From Luidia sarsii (Eukaryota > Echinodermata > Asteroidea > Paxillosida > Luidiidae), in contig OX465105.1 of NCBI GenBank assembly GCA_949987565.1, positions 372,001 to 436,000 on the forward strand: a stretch of DNA of 64,000 bases. The letters are read 5' to 3'. This document shows positions 51,638 to 64,000 of the stretch, in pieces (the stretch's first letter is position 1; the number at the start of each line of letters is the position of its first letter). A program made the position numbers and the translations under genes. Below the pieces are notes generated by a model. The model was not told the origin of the DNA. It worked only from the letters and a program-made list of their open reading frames with translations, and ran no database searches.

Positions 51638-54600
51638 CGGGAGAAGGGAGCGACCCTACCTGTTTCTCTGAGCTGCCATTGTCCAGTCGCTGGCATTATG
51701 GTCGACGGCAGAGAGTAACTGAGTAGGAATATAGGGTTTGCAAATTAATATTTCATTAAATATGATGCTGACGAGATTCAAATTTGCCCTAAGAAGAGGT
51801 CTAGAATTCCTCTAACGAAAAGTGTTAAAGTTACTGCGTTTGGAGAACATTTCTTTTGATGGTTTTCCACGGAAAGGCAACGACCCTTCATCCGTCTGAG
51901 TGTCAACTGTGTGTTCATACGAGGGGACGTTGATTCGCAGATTTTGCAGGTGATGGGCAAAGATATATTCCTTGCGTGTTCATATCGAATTATACTTTAG
52001 GTTTTCATCCTTGAAAATTGGCTTGAAAGTAGCCCTAGGATTCCTCGAATGGCCTGAGTCAAAACATCTGAATTCGGAGTCAATTTCTATTCTAACATTT
52101 TCAGGAGAAGGGAGCGACCCTACCTGTTTCTCTGAGCTGCCATTGTCCAGTCGCTGGCATTATGGTCGACGGCAGAGAGTTACTGAGTAGGAAGATAGGG
52201 TTTGCAAATTAATATTTCATTAAATATGATGCTGACAAGATTCAAATTTGCCCTAGGAAGAGGTCTAGGGTTCCTCTAACGACAAGTGTTAAAGTTACTG
52301 ACTTTGGAGAACATTTCTTTTGATGATTTTCCACGGAAAGGCAACGACCTTTCATCTGTCTGAGTGTCAACTGTGTATTCATACGAGCGGACGTTGAGTC
52401 GCAGATTTTGCAGGTGATGGGCAGAGATATATTCCTAGCGTGTTCATATCCTATTACATTTTAGGTTTTCATCCTTGAAACTTGGCTTGAAAGTAGCCCT
52501 AGGATTCCTCGAATGGCCTGAGTCAAAACATCTGAATTCGGAGTCAATTTCTATTCAAACATTTTCAGGAGAAGGGAGCGACCCTACCTGTTTCTCTGAA
52601 CTGCCATTGTCCAGTCGCTGGCATTATGGTCGACGGCAGAGAGTAACTGAGTAGGAATATAGGGTTTGCAAATTAATATTTCATTAAATATGATACTGAC
52701 GAGATTCAAATTTGCCCTAAGAAGAGGTCTAGAATTCCTCTAACGACAAGTGTTAAAGTTACTGACCTTGGAGAACATTTCTTTTGATGATTTTCCACGG
52801 AAAGGCAACGACCTTTCATCTGTCTGAGTGTCAACTGTGTATTCACACGAGCGGACGTTGAGTCGCAGATTTTGCAGGTGATGGGCAGAGATATATTCCT
52901 TGCGTGTTCATATCCTATTACATTTTAGGTTTTCATCCTTGAAACTTGGCTTGAAAGTAGCCCTAGGATTCCTCGAATGGCCTGAGTCAAAACATCTGAA
53001 TTCGGAGTCAATTTCTATTCAAACATTTTCAGGAGAAGGGAGCGACCCTACCTGTTTCTCTGAACTGCCATTGTCCAGTCGCTGGCATTATGGTCGACGG
53101 CAGAGAGTAACTGAGTAGGAATATAGGGTTTGCAAATTAATATTTCATTAAATATGATGCTGACGAGATTCAAATTTGCCCTAGGAAGAGGTCTAGGGTT
53201 CCTCTAACGACAAGTGTTAAAGTTACTGAGTTTGGAGAACATTTCTTTTGATAATTTTCCACGGAAAGGCAACGACCCTTCATTCGTCTGAGTGTCAACT
53301 GTGTATTCATACGAGCGGACGTTGATTCGCAGATTTTGAAGGTGATGGGCAGAGATATATTCCTAGCGTGTTCATATCCTATTACATTTTAGGTTTTCAT
53401 CCTTGAAACTTGGCTTGAAAGTAGCCCTAGGATTCCTCGAATTGCCTGAGTCAAAACATCTGAATTCGGAGTCAATTTCTATTCAAACATTTTCGGGAGA
53501 AGGGAGCGACCCTACCTGTTTCTCTGAGCTGCCATTGTCCAGTCGCTGGCATTATGGTCGACGGCAGAGAGTAACTGAGTAGGAATATAGGGTTTGCAAA
53601 TTAATATTTCATTAAATATGATGCTGACGAGATTCAAATTTGCCCTAAGAAGAGGTCTAGAATTCCTCTAACGAAAAGTGTTAAAGTTACTGCGTTTGGA
53701 GAACATTTCTTTTGATGGTTTTCCACGGAAAGGCAACGACCCTTCATCCGTCTGAGTGTCAACTGTGTGTTCATACGAGGGGACGTTGATTCGCAGATTT
53801 TGCAGGTGATGGGCAAAGATATATTCCTTGCGTGTTCATATCGAATTATACTTTAGGTTTTCATCCTTGAAAATTGGCTTGAAAGTAGCCCTAGGATTCC
53901 TCGAATGGCCTGAGTCAAAACATCTGAATTCGGAGTCAATTTCTATTCTAACATTTTCAGGAGAAGGGAGCGACCCTACCTGTTTCTCTGAGCTGCCATT
54001 GTCCAGTCGCTGGCATTATGGTCGACGGCAGAGAGTTACTGAGTAGGAAGATAGGGTTTGCAAATTAATATTTCATTAAATATGATGCTGACAAGATTCA
54101 AATTTGCCCTAGGAAGAGGTCTAGGGTTCCTCTAACGACAAGTGTTAAAGTTACTGACTTTGGAGAACATTTCTTTTGATGATTTTCCACGGAAAGGCAA
54201 CGACCTTTCATCTGTCTGAGTGTCAACTGTGTATTCATACGAGCGGACGTTGAGTCGCAGATTTTGCAGGTGATGGGCAGAGATATATTCCTAGCGTGTT
54301 CATATCCTATTACATTTTAGGTTTTCATCCTTGAAACTTGGCTTGAAAGTAGCCCTAGGATTCCTCGAATGGCCTGAGTCAAAACATCTGAATTCGGAGT
54401 CAATTTCTATTCAAACATTTTCAGGAGAAGGGAGCGACCCTACCTGTTTCTCTGAACTGCCATTGTCCAGTCGCTGGCATTATGGTCGACGGCAGAGAGT
54501 AACTGAGTAGGAATATAGGGTTTGCAAATTAATATTTCATTAAATATGATACTGACGAGATTCAAATTTGCCCTAAGAAGAGGTCTAGAATTCCTCTAAC

Positions 54601-54832
54601 GACAAGTGTTAAAGTTACTGACCTTGGAGAACATTTCTTTTGATGATTTTCCACGGAAAGGCAACGACCTTTCATCTGTCTGAGTGTCAACTGTGTATTC
54701 ACACGAGCGGACGTTGAGTCGCAGATTTTGCAGGTGATGGGCAGAGATATATTCCTTGCGTGTTCATATCCTATTACATTTTAGGTTTTCATCCTTGAAA
54801 CTTGGCTTGAAAGTAGCCCTAGGATTCCTCGA
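51050..54832 (+). repeat. Four-monomer (1856 bp) tandem duplication
   Basis: 51050-52976 matches 52906-54832 at an offset of 1856. Similarity breaks where GAATGGCC (52975) meets GAATTGCC (54831). The same pair appears again 6496 bp to the right, so this duplication came before the 6496-bp one. Confidence 0.8.
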
Positions 54833-57800
54833 ATTGCCTGAGTCAAAACATCTGAATTCGGAGTCAATTTCTATTCAAACATTTTCGGGAGAAGGGAGCG
54901 ACCCTACCTGTTTCTCTGAGCTGCCATTGTCCAGTCGCTGGCATTATGGTCGACGGCAGAGAGTAACTGAGTAGGAATATAGGGTTTGCAAATTAATATT
55001 TCATTAAATATGATGCTGACGAGATTCAAATTTGCCCTAAGAAGAGGTCTAGAATTCCTCTAACGAAAAGTGTTAAAGTTACTGCGTTTGGAGAACATTT
55101 CTTTTGATGGTTTTCCACGGAAAGGCAACGACCCTTCATCCGTCTGAGTGTCAACTGTGTGTTCATACGAGGGGACGTTGATTCGCAGATTTTGCAGGTG
55201 ATGGGCAAAGATATATTCCTTGCGTGTTCATATCGAATTACACTTTAGGTTTTCATCCTTGAAAATTGGCTTGAAAGTAGCCCTAGGATTCCTCGAATGG
55301 CCTGAGTCAAAACATCTGAATTCGGAGTCAATTTCTATTCTAACATTTTCAGGAGAAGGGAGCGACCCTACCTGTTTCTCTGAGCTGCCATTGTCCAGTC
55401 GCTGGCATTATGGTCGACGGCAGAGAGTTACTGAGTAGGAAGATAGGGTTTGCAAATTAATATTTCATTAAATATGATGCTGACAAGATTCAAATTTGCC
55501 CTAGGAAGAGGTCTAGGGTTCCTCTAACGACAAGTGTTAAAGTTACTGACTTTGGAGAACATTTCTTTTGAAGATTTTCCACGGAAAGGCAACGACCTTT
55601 CATCTGTCTGAGTGTCAACTGTGTATTCATACGAGCGGACGTTGAGTCGCAGATTTTGCAGGTGATGGGCAGAGATATATTCCTAGCGTGTTCATATCCT
55701 ATTACATTTTAGGTTTTCATCCTTGAAACTTGGCTTGAAAGTAGCCCTAGGATTCCTCGAATGGCCTGAGTCAAAACATCTGAATTCGGAGTCAATTTCT
55801 ATTCAAACATTTTCAGGAGAAGGGAGCGACCCTACCTGTTTCTCTGAACTGCCATTGTCCAGTCGCTGGCATTATGGTCGACGGCAGAGAGTAACTGAGT
55901 AGGAATATAGGGTTTGCAAATTAATATTTCATTAAATATGATGCTGACGAGATTCAAATTTGCCCTAGGAAGAGGTCTAGGGTTCCTCTAACGACAAGTG
56001 TTAAAGTTACTGAGTTTGGAGAACATTTCTTTTGATAATTTTCCACGGAAAGGCAACGACCCTTCATTCGTCTGAGTGTCAACTGTGTATTCATACGAGC
56101 GGACGTTGATTCGCAGATTTTGAAGGTGATGGGCAGAGATATATTCCTAGCGTGTTCATATCCTATTACATTTTAGGTTTTCATCCTTGAAACTTGGCTT
56201 GAAAGTAGCCCTAGGATTCCTCGAATTGCCTGAGTCAAAACATCTGAATTCGGAGTCAATTTCTATTCAAACATTTTCGGGAGAAGGGAGCGACCCTACC
56301 TGTTTCTCTGAGCTGCCATTGTCCAGTCGCTGGCATTATGGTCGACGGCAGAGAGTAACTGAGTAGGAATATAGGGTTTGCAAATTAATATTTCATTAAA
56401 TATGATGCTGACGAGATTCAAATTTGCCCTAAGAAGAGGTCTAGAATTCCTCTAACGAAAAGTGTTAAAGTTACTGCGTTTGGAGAACATTTCTTTTGAT
56501 GGTTTTCCACGGAAAGGCAACGACCCTTCATCCGTCTGAGTGTCAACTGTGTGTTCATACGAGGGGACGTTGATTCGCAGATTTTGCAGGTGATGGGCAA
56601 AGATATATTCCTTGCGTGTTCATATCGAATTACACTTTAGGTTTTCATCCTTGAAAATTGGCTTGAAAGTAGCCCTAGGATTCCTCGAATGGCCTGAGTC
56701 AAAACATCTGAATTCGGAGTCAATTTCTATTCTAACATTTTCAGGAGAAGGGAGCGACCCTACCTGTTTCTCTGAGCTGCCATTGTCCAGTCGCTGGCAT
56801 TATGGTCGACGGCAGAGAGTTACTGAGTAGGAAGATAGGGTTTGCAAATTAATATTTCATTAAATATGATGCTGACAAGATTCAAATTTGCCCTAGGAAG
56901 AGGTCTAGGGTTCCTCTAACGACAAGTGTTAAAGTTACTGACTTTGGAGAACATTTCTTTTGATGATTTTCCACGGAAAGGCAACGACCTTTCATCTGTC
57001 TGAGTGTCAACTGTGTATTCATACGAGCGGACGTTGAGTCGCAGATTTTGCAGGTGATGGGCAGAGATATATTCCTAGCGTGTTCATATCCTATTACATT
57101 TTAGGTTTTCATCCTTGAAACTTGGCTTGAAAGTAGCCCTAGGATTCCTCGAATGGCCTGAGTCAAAACATCTGAATTCGGAGTCAATTTCTATTCAAAC
57201 ATTTTCAGGAGAAGGGAGCGACCCTACCTGTTTCTCTGAACTGCCATTGTCCAGTCGCTGGCATTATGGTCGACGGCAGAGAGTAACTGAGTAGGAATAT
57301 AGGGTTTGCAAATTAATATTTCATTAAATATGATGCTGACGAGATTCAAATTTGCCCTAGGAAGAGGTCTAGGGTTCCTCTAACGACAAGTGTTAAAGTT
57401 ACTGAGTTTGGAGAACATTTCTTTTGATAATTTTCCACGGAAAGGCAACGACCCTTCATCTGTCTGAGTGTCAACTGTGTGTTCATACGAGGGGACGTTG
57501 ATTCGCAGATTTTGCAGGTGATGGGCAAAGATATATTCCTTGCGTGTTCATATCGTAGTACACTTTAGGTTTTCATCCTTGAAAATTGGCTTGAAAGTAG
57601 CCCTAGGATTCCTCGAATGGCCTGAGTCAAAACATCTGAATTCGGAGTCAATTTCTATTCAAACATTTTCAGGAGAAGGGAGCGACCCTACCTGTTTCTC
57701 TGAACTGCCATTGTCCAGTCGCTGGCATTATGGTCGACGGCAGAGAGTAACTGAGTAGGAATATAGGGTTTGCAAATTAATATTTCATTAAATATGATGC

Positions 57801-60800
57801 TGACGAGATTCAAATTTGCCCTAGGAAGAGGTCTAGGGTTCCTCTAACGACAAGTGTTAAAGTTACTGAGTTTGGAGAACATTTCTTTTGATAATTTTCC
57901 ACGGAAAGGCAACGACCCTTCATTCGTCTGAGTGTCAACTGTGTATTCATACGAGCGGACGTTGATTCGCAGATTTTGAAGGTGATGGGCAGAGATATAT
58001 TCCTAGCGTGTTCATATCCTATTACATTTTAGGTTTTCATCCTTGAAACTTGGCTTGAAAGTAGCCCTAGGATTCCTCGAATTGCCTGAGTCAAAACATC
58101 TGAATTCGGAGTCAATTTCTATTCAAACATTTTCGGGAGAAGGGAGCGACCCTACCTGTTTCTCTGAGCTGCCATTGTCCAGTCGCTGGCATTATGGTCG
58201 ACGGCAGAGAGTAACTGAGTAGGAATATAGGGTTTGCAAATTAATATTTCATTAAATATGATGCTGACGAGATTCAAATTTGCCCTAAGAAGAGGTCTAG
58301 AATTCCTCTAACGAAAAGTGTTAAAGTTACTGCGTTTGGAGAACATTTCTTTTGATGGTTTTCCACGGAAAGGCAACGACCCTTCATCCGTCTGAGTGTC
58401 AACTGTGTGTTCATACGAGGGGACGTTGATTCGCAGATTTTGCAGGTGATGGGCAAAGATATATTCCTTGCGTGTTCATATCGAATTATACTTTAGGTTT
58501 TCATCCTTGAAAATTGGCTTGAAAGTAGCCCTAGGATTCCTCGAATGGCCTGAGTCAAAACATCTGAATTCGGAGTCAATTTCTATTCTAACATTTTCAG
58601 GAGAAGGGAGCGACCCTACCTGTTTCTCTGAGCTGCCATTGTCCAGTCGCTGGCATTATGGTCGACGGCAGAGAGTTACTGAGTAGGAAGATAGGGTTTG
58701 CAAATTAATATTTCATTAAATATGATGCTGACAAGATTCAAATTTGCCCTAGGAAGAGGTCTAGGGTTCCTCTAACGACAAGTGTTAAAGTTACTGACTT
58801 TGGAGAACATTTCTTTTGATGATTTTCCACGGAAAGGCAACGACCTTTCATCTGTCTGAGTGTCAACTGTGTATTCATACGAGCGGACGTTGAGTCGCAG
58901 ATTTTGCAGGTGATGGGCAGAGATATATTCCTAGCGTGTTCATATCCTATTACATTTTAGGTTTTCATCCTTGAAACTTGGCTTGAAAGTAGCCCTAGGA
59001 TTCCTCGAATGGCCTGAGTCAAAACATCTGAATTCGGAGTCAATTTCTATTCAAACATTTTCAGGAGAAGGGAGCGACCCTACCTGTTTCTCTGAACTGC
59101 CATTGTCCAGTCGCTGGCATTATGGTCGACGGCAGAGAGTAACTGAGTAGGAATATAGGGTTTGCAAATTAATATTTCATTAAATATGATACTGACGAGA
59201 TTCAAATTTGCCCTAAGAAGAGGTCTAGAATTCCTCTAACGACAAGTGTTAAAGTTACTGACCTTGGAGAACATTTCTTTTGATGATTTTCCACGGAAAG
59301 GCAACGACCTTTCATCTGTCTGAGTGTCAACTGTGTATTCACACGAGCGGACGTTGAGTCGCAGATTTTGCAGGTGATGGGCAGAGATATATTCCTTGCG
59401 TGTTCATATCCTATTACATTTTAGGTTTTCATCCTTGAAACTTGGCTTGAAAGTAGCCCTAGGATTCCTCGAATGGCCTGAGTCAAAACATCTGAATTCG
59501 GAGTCAATTTCTATTCAAACATTTTCAGGAGAAGGGAGCGACCCTACCTGTTTCTCTGAACTGCCATTGTCCAGTCGCTGGCATTATGGTCGACGGCAGA
59601 GAGTAACTGAGTAGGAATATAGGGTTTGCAAATTAATATTTCATTAAATATGATGCTGACGAGATTCAAATTTGCCCTAGGAAGAGGTCTAGGGTTCCTC
59701 TAACGACAAGTGTTAAAGTTACTGAGTTTGGAGAACATTTCTTTTGATAATTTTCCACGGAAAGGCAACGACCCTTCATTCGTCTGAGTGTCAACTGTGT
59801 ATTCATACGAGCGGACGTTGATTCGCAGATTTTGAAGGTGATGGGCAGAGATATATTCCTAGCGTGTTCATATCCTATTACATTTTAGGTTTTCATCCTT
59901 GAAACTTGGCTTGAAAGTAGCCCTAGGATTCCTCGAATTGCCTGAGTCAAAACATCTGAATTCGGAGTCAATTTCTATTCAAACATTTTCGGGAGAAGGG
60001 AGCGACCCTACCTGTTTCTCTGAGCTGCCATTGTCCAGTCGCTGGCATTATGGTCGACGGCAGAGAGTAACTGAGTAGGAATATAGGGTTTGCAAATTAA
60101 TATTTCATTAAATATGATGCTGACGAGATTCAAATTTGCCCTAAGAAGAGGTCTAGAATTCCTCTAACGAAAAGTGTTAAAGTTACTGCGTTTGGAGAAC
60201 ATTTCTTTTGATGGTTTTCCACGGAAAGGCAACGACCCTTCATCCGTCTGAGTGTCAACTGTGTGTTCATACGAGGGGACGTTGATTCGCAGATTTTGCA
60301 GGTGATGGGCAAAGATATATTCCTTGCGTGTTCATATCGAATTATACTTTAGGTTTTCATCCTTGAAAATTGGCTTGAAAGTAGCCCTAGGATTCCTCGA
60401 ATGGCCTGAGTCAAAACATCTGAATTCGGAGTCAATTTCTATTCTAACATTTTCAGGAGAAGGGAGCGACCCTACCTGTTTCTCTGAGCTGCCATTGTCC
60501 AGTCGCTGGCATTATGGTCGACGGCAGAGAGTTACTGAGTAGGAAGATAGGGTTTGCAAATTAATATTTCATTAAATATGATGCTGACAAGATTCAAATT
60601 TGCCCTAGGAAGAGGTCTAGGGTTCCTCTAACGACAAGTGTTAAAGTTACTGACTTTGGAGAACATTTCTTTTGATGATTTTCCACGGAAAGGCAACGAC
60701 CTTTCATCTGTCTGAGTGTCAACTGTGTATTCATACGAGCGGACGTTGAGTCGCAGATTTTGCAGGTGATGGGCAGAGATATATTCCTAGCGTGTTCATA

Positions 60801-63800
60801 TCCTATTACATTTTAGGTTTTCATCCTTGAAACTTGGCTTGAAAGTAGCCCTAGGATTCCTCGAATGGCCTGAGTCAAAACATCTGAATTCGGAGTCAAT
60901 TTCTATTCAAACATTTTCAGGAGAAGGGAGCGACCCTACCTGTTTCTCTGAACTGCCATTGTCCAGTCGCTGGCATTATGGTCGACGGCAGAGAGTAACT
61001 GAGTAGGAATATAGGGTTTGCAAATTAATATTTCATTAAATATGATACTGACGAGATTCAAATTTGCCCTAAGAAGAGGTCTAGAATTCCTCTAACGACA
61101 AGTGTTAAAGTTACTGACCTTGGAGAACATTTCTTTTGATGATTTTCCACGGAAAGGCAACGACCTTTCATCTGTCTGAGTGTCAACTGTGTATTCACAC
61201 GAGCGGACGTTGAGTCGCAGATTTTGCAGGTGATGGGCAGAGATATATTCCTTGCGTGTTCATATCCTATTACATTTTAGGTTTTCATCCTTGAAACTTG
61301 GCTTGAAAGTAGCCCTAGGATTCCTCGAATTGCCTGAGTCAAAACATCTGAATTCGGAGTCAATTTCTATTCAAACATTTTCGGGAGAAGGGAGCGACCC
61401 TACCTGTTTCTCTGAGCTGCCATTGTCCAGTCGCTGGCATTATGGTCGACGGCAGAGAGTAACTGAGTAGGAATATAGGGTTTGCAAATTAATATTTCAT
61501 TAAATATGATGCTGACGAGATTCAAATTTGCCCTAAGAAGAGGTCTAGAATTCCTCTAACGAAAAGTGTTAAAGTTACTGCGTTTGGAGAACATTTCTTT
61601 TGATGGTTTTCCACGGAAAGGCAACGACCCTTCATCCGTCTGAGTGTCAACTGTGTGTTCATACGAGGGGACGTTGATTCGCAGATTTTGCAGGTGATGG
61701 GCAAAGATATATTCCTTGCGTGTTCATATCGAATTACACTTTAGGTTTTCATCCTTGAAAATTGGCTTGAAAGTAGCCCTAGGATTCCTCGAATGGCCTG
61801 AGTCAAAACATCTGAATTCGGAGTCAATTTCTATTCTAACATTTTCAGGAGAAGGGAGCGACCCTACCTGTTTCTCTGAGCTGCCATTGTCCAGTCGCTG
61901 GCATTATGGTCGACGGCAGAGAGTTACTGAGTAGGAAGATAGGGTTTGCAAATTAATATTTCATTAAATATGATGCTGACAAGATTCAAATTTGCCCTAG
62001 GAAGAGGTCTAGGGTTCCTCTAACGACAAGTGTTAAAGTTACTGACTTTGGAGAACATTTCTTTTGAAGATTTTCCACGGAAAGGCAACGACCTTTCATC
62101 TGTCTGAGTGTCAACTGTGTATTCATACGAGCGGACGTTGAGTCGCAGATTTTGCAGGTGATGGGCAGAGATATATTCCTAGCGTGTTCATATCCTATTA
62201 CATTTTAGGTTTTCATCCTTGAAACTTGGCTTGAAAGTAGCCCTAGGATTCCTCGAATGGCCTGAGTCAAAACATCTGAATTCGGAGTCAATTTCTATTC
62301 AAACATTTTCAGGAGAAGGGAGCGACCCTACCTGTTTCTCTGAACTGCCATTGTCCAGTCGCTGGCATTATGGTCGACGGCAGAGAGTAACTGAGTAGGA
62401 ATATAGGGTTTGCAAATTAATATTTCATTAAATATGATGCTGACGAGATTCAAATTTGCCCTAGGAAGAGGTCTAGGGTTCCTCTAACGACAAGTGTTAA
62501 AGTTACTGAGTTTGGAGAACATTTCTTTTGATAATTTTCCACGGAAAGGCAACGACCCTTCATTCGTCTGAGTGTCAACTGTGTATTCATACGAGCGGAC
62601 GTTGATTCGCAGATTTTGAAGGTGATGGGCAGAGATATATTCCTAGCGTGTTCATATCCTATTACATTTTAGGTTTTCATCCTTGAAACTTGGCTTGAAA
62701 GTAGCCCTAGGATTCCTCGAATTGCCTGAGTCAAAACATCTGAATTCGGAGTCAATTTCTATTCAAACATTTTCGGGAGAAGGGAGCGACCCTACCTGTT
62801 TCTCTGAGCTGCCATTGTCCAGTCGCTGGCATTATGGTCGACGGCAGAGAGTAACTGAGTAGGAATATAGGGTTTGCAAATTAATATTTCATTAAATATG
62901 ATGCTGACGAGATTCAAATTTGCCCTAAGAAGAGGTCTAGAATTCCTCTAACGAAAAGTGTTAAAGTTACTGCGTTTGGAGAACATTTCTTTTGATGGTT
63001 TTCCACGGAAAGGCAACGACCCTTCATCCGTCTGAGTGTCAACTGTGTGTTCATACGAGGGGACGTTGATTCGCAGATTTTGCAGGTGATGGGCAAAGAT
63101 ATATTCCTTGCGTGTTCATATCGAATTACACTTTAGGTTTTCATCCTTGAAAATTGGCTTGAAAGTAGCCCTAGGATTCCTCGAATGGCCTGAGTCAAAA
63201 CATCTGAATTCGGAGTCAATTTCTATTCTAACATTTTCAGGAGAAGGGAGCGACCCTACCTGTTTCTCTGAGCTGCCATTGTCCAGTCGCTGGCATTATG
63301 GTCGACGGCAGAGAGTTACTGAGTAGGAAGATAGGGTTTGCAAATTAATATTTCATTAAATATGATGCTGACAAGATTCAAATTTGCCCTAGGAAGAGGT
63401 CTAGGGTTCCTCTAACGACAAGTGTTAAAGTTACTGACTTTGGAGAACATTTCTTTTGATGATTTTCCACGGAAAGGCAACGACCTTTCATCTGTCTGAG
63501 TGTCAACTGTGTATTCATACGAGCGGACGTTGAGTCGCAGATTTTGCAGGTGATGGGCAGAGATATATTCCTAGCGTGTTCATATCCTATTACATTTTAG
63601 GTTTTCATCCTTGAAACTTGGCTTGAAAGTAGCCCTAGGATTCCTCGAATGGCCTGAGTCAAAACATCTGAATTCGGAGTCAATTTCTATTCAAACATTT
63701 TCAGGAGAAGGGAGCGACCCTACCTGTTTCTCTGAACTGCCATTGTCCAGTCGCTGGCATTATGGTCGACGGCAGAGAGTAACTGAGTAGGAATATAGGG

Positions 63801-64000
63801 TTTGCAAATTAATATTTCATTAAATATGATGCTGACGAGATTCAAATTTGCCCTAGGAAGAGGTCTAGGGTTCCTCTAACGACAAGTGTTAAAGTTACTG
63901 AGTTTGGAGAACATTTCTTTTGATAATTTTCCACGGAAAGGCAACGACCCTTCATCTGTCTGAGTGTCAACTGTGTGTTCATACGAGGGGACGTTGATTC
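51110..64000 (+). repeat. Higher-order duplication of 6496 bp (14 monomers), running off the window
   Basis: 51110-57504 matches 57606-64000 at an offset of 6496, and the match still holds at the last base. The rare TTTTGAAGATTTTCC variant recurs at about 55567 and 62063. The two copies look almost identical. Whether more copies follow cannot be seen here. Confidence 0.9.

Larger units (their letters stand above)
33127..64000 (+). repeat. Satellite block 3: about 66 monomers of about 464 bp, open to the right
   Basis: It opens with the long edge monomer (33129 to 33604). The GTCGAC landmark then recurs every 464 bp, with almost no length variation, to 63765. The block continues past the window end. 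From about 36 kb rightward the monomers are very uniform and show variants rare or absent in block 1: CCTAGCG, TATCCTAT, TGAACTGCC, GTCTAGAATTCC and ATTCTAACATT. The ATTTAATTAAAT palindrome variant is absent after 33.66 kb. All recurring short frames are repeat echoes. Confidence 0.97.

Noticed and set aside
1252..64000. CRISPR array
   Set aside because: The repeated unit is the whole 464 bp with no unique spacers between short direct repeats, and there are no cas genes.
1252..64000. rDNA intergenic spacer repeats
   Set aside because: Large tandem spacer repeats can look like this, but no rRNA gene sequence occurs anywhere in 64 kb.

Overview
This window is almost entirely satellite DNA from a eukaryotic chromosome. 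No open frame in the 64 kb exceeds 103 codons, every recurring frame is an echo of a tandem repeat, and I see no rRNA, tRNA, CRISPR, operon or transposase. The left edge carries a telomere-like minisatellite whose units contain TTAGGG and TTTGGGG. That fits a eukaryotic subtelomeric or pericentromeric location, but the taxon cannot be determined from the sequence.

Layout. 1-307 is unrecognised flank. 308-447 is the 21-bp telomere-like minisatellite. About 448-1251 is a complex cassette made of a 122-bp tandem repeat, a 10-bp repeat, a degenerate 61-bp duplication and a short microsatellite. Satellite block 1 (1252-25283) holds about 51 monomers of about 464 bp, all head to tail. A second cassette (25284-26473) is followed by block 2 (26474-31936, about 11 monomers). 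A third cassette (31937-33126) is followed by block 3 (33127-64000, about 66 monomers), which runs off the right end. That gives about 128 full monomers.

The structure is nested on several scales. Each 464-bp monomer is an old dimer of two related halves (234 + 230 bp, about 60-64% identical where I aligned them). Monomer variants are arranged in long tandem duplications, each an integer number of monomers: 2785 bp (6), 4178 bp (9), 6035 bp (13), 2320 bp (5), 6032 bp (13), 1856 bp (4) and 6496 bp (14). One further 6653-bp duplication carries a whole cassette. Copies within each differ by only scattered single bases, so the array appears to have grown by successive recent duplications, with the most homogeneous material on the right. 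Several monomer variants are confined to one side and act as a record of that growth. One C-to-A variant makes a 16-bp palindrome with a PacI site and occurs only left of 33.7 kb. The CCTAGCG and TATCCTAT variants occur only to the right.

Nothing here supports a protein-coding system. The unusual biology is in the architecture: a satellite whose left-edge cassette, together with its distinctive edge monomer, has been copied into the array twice.
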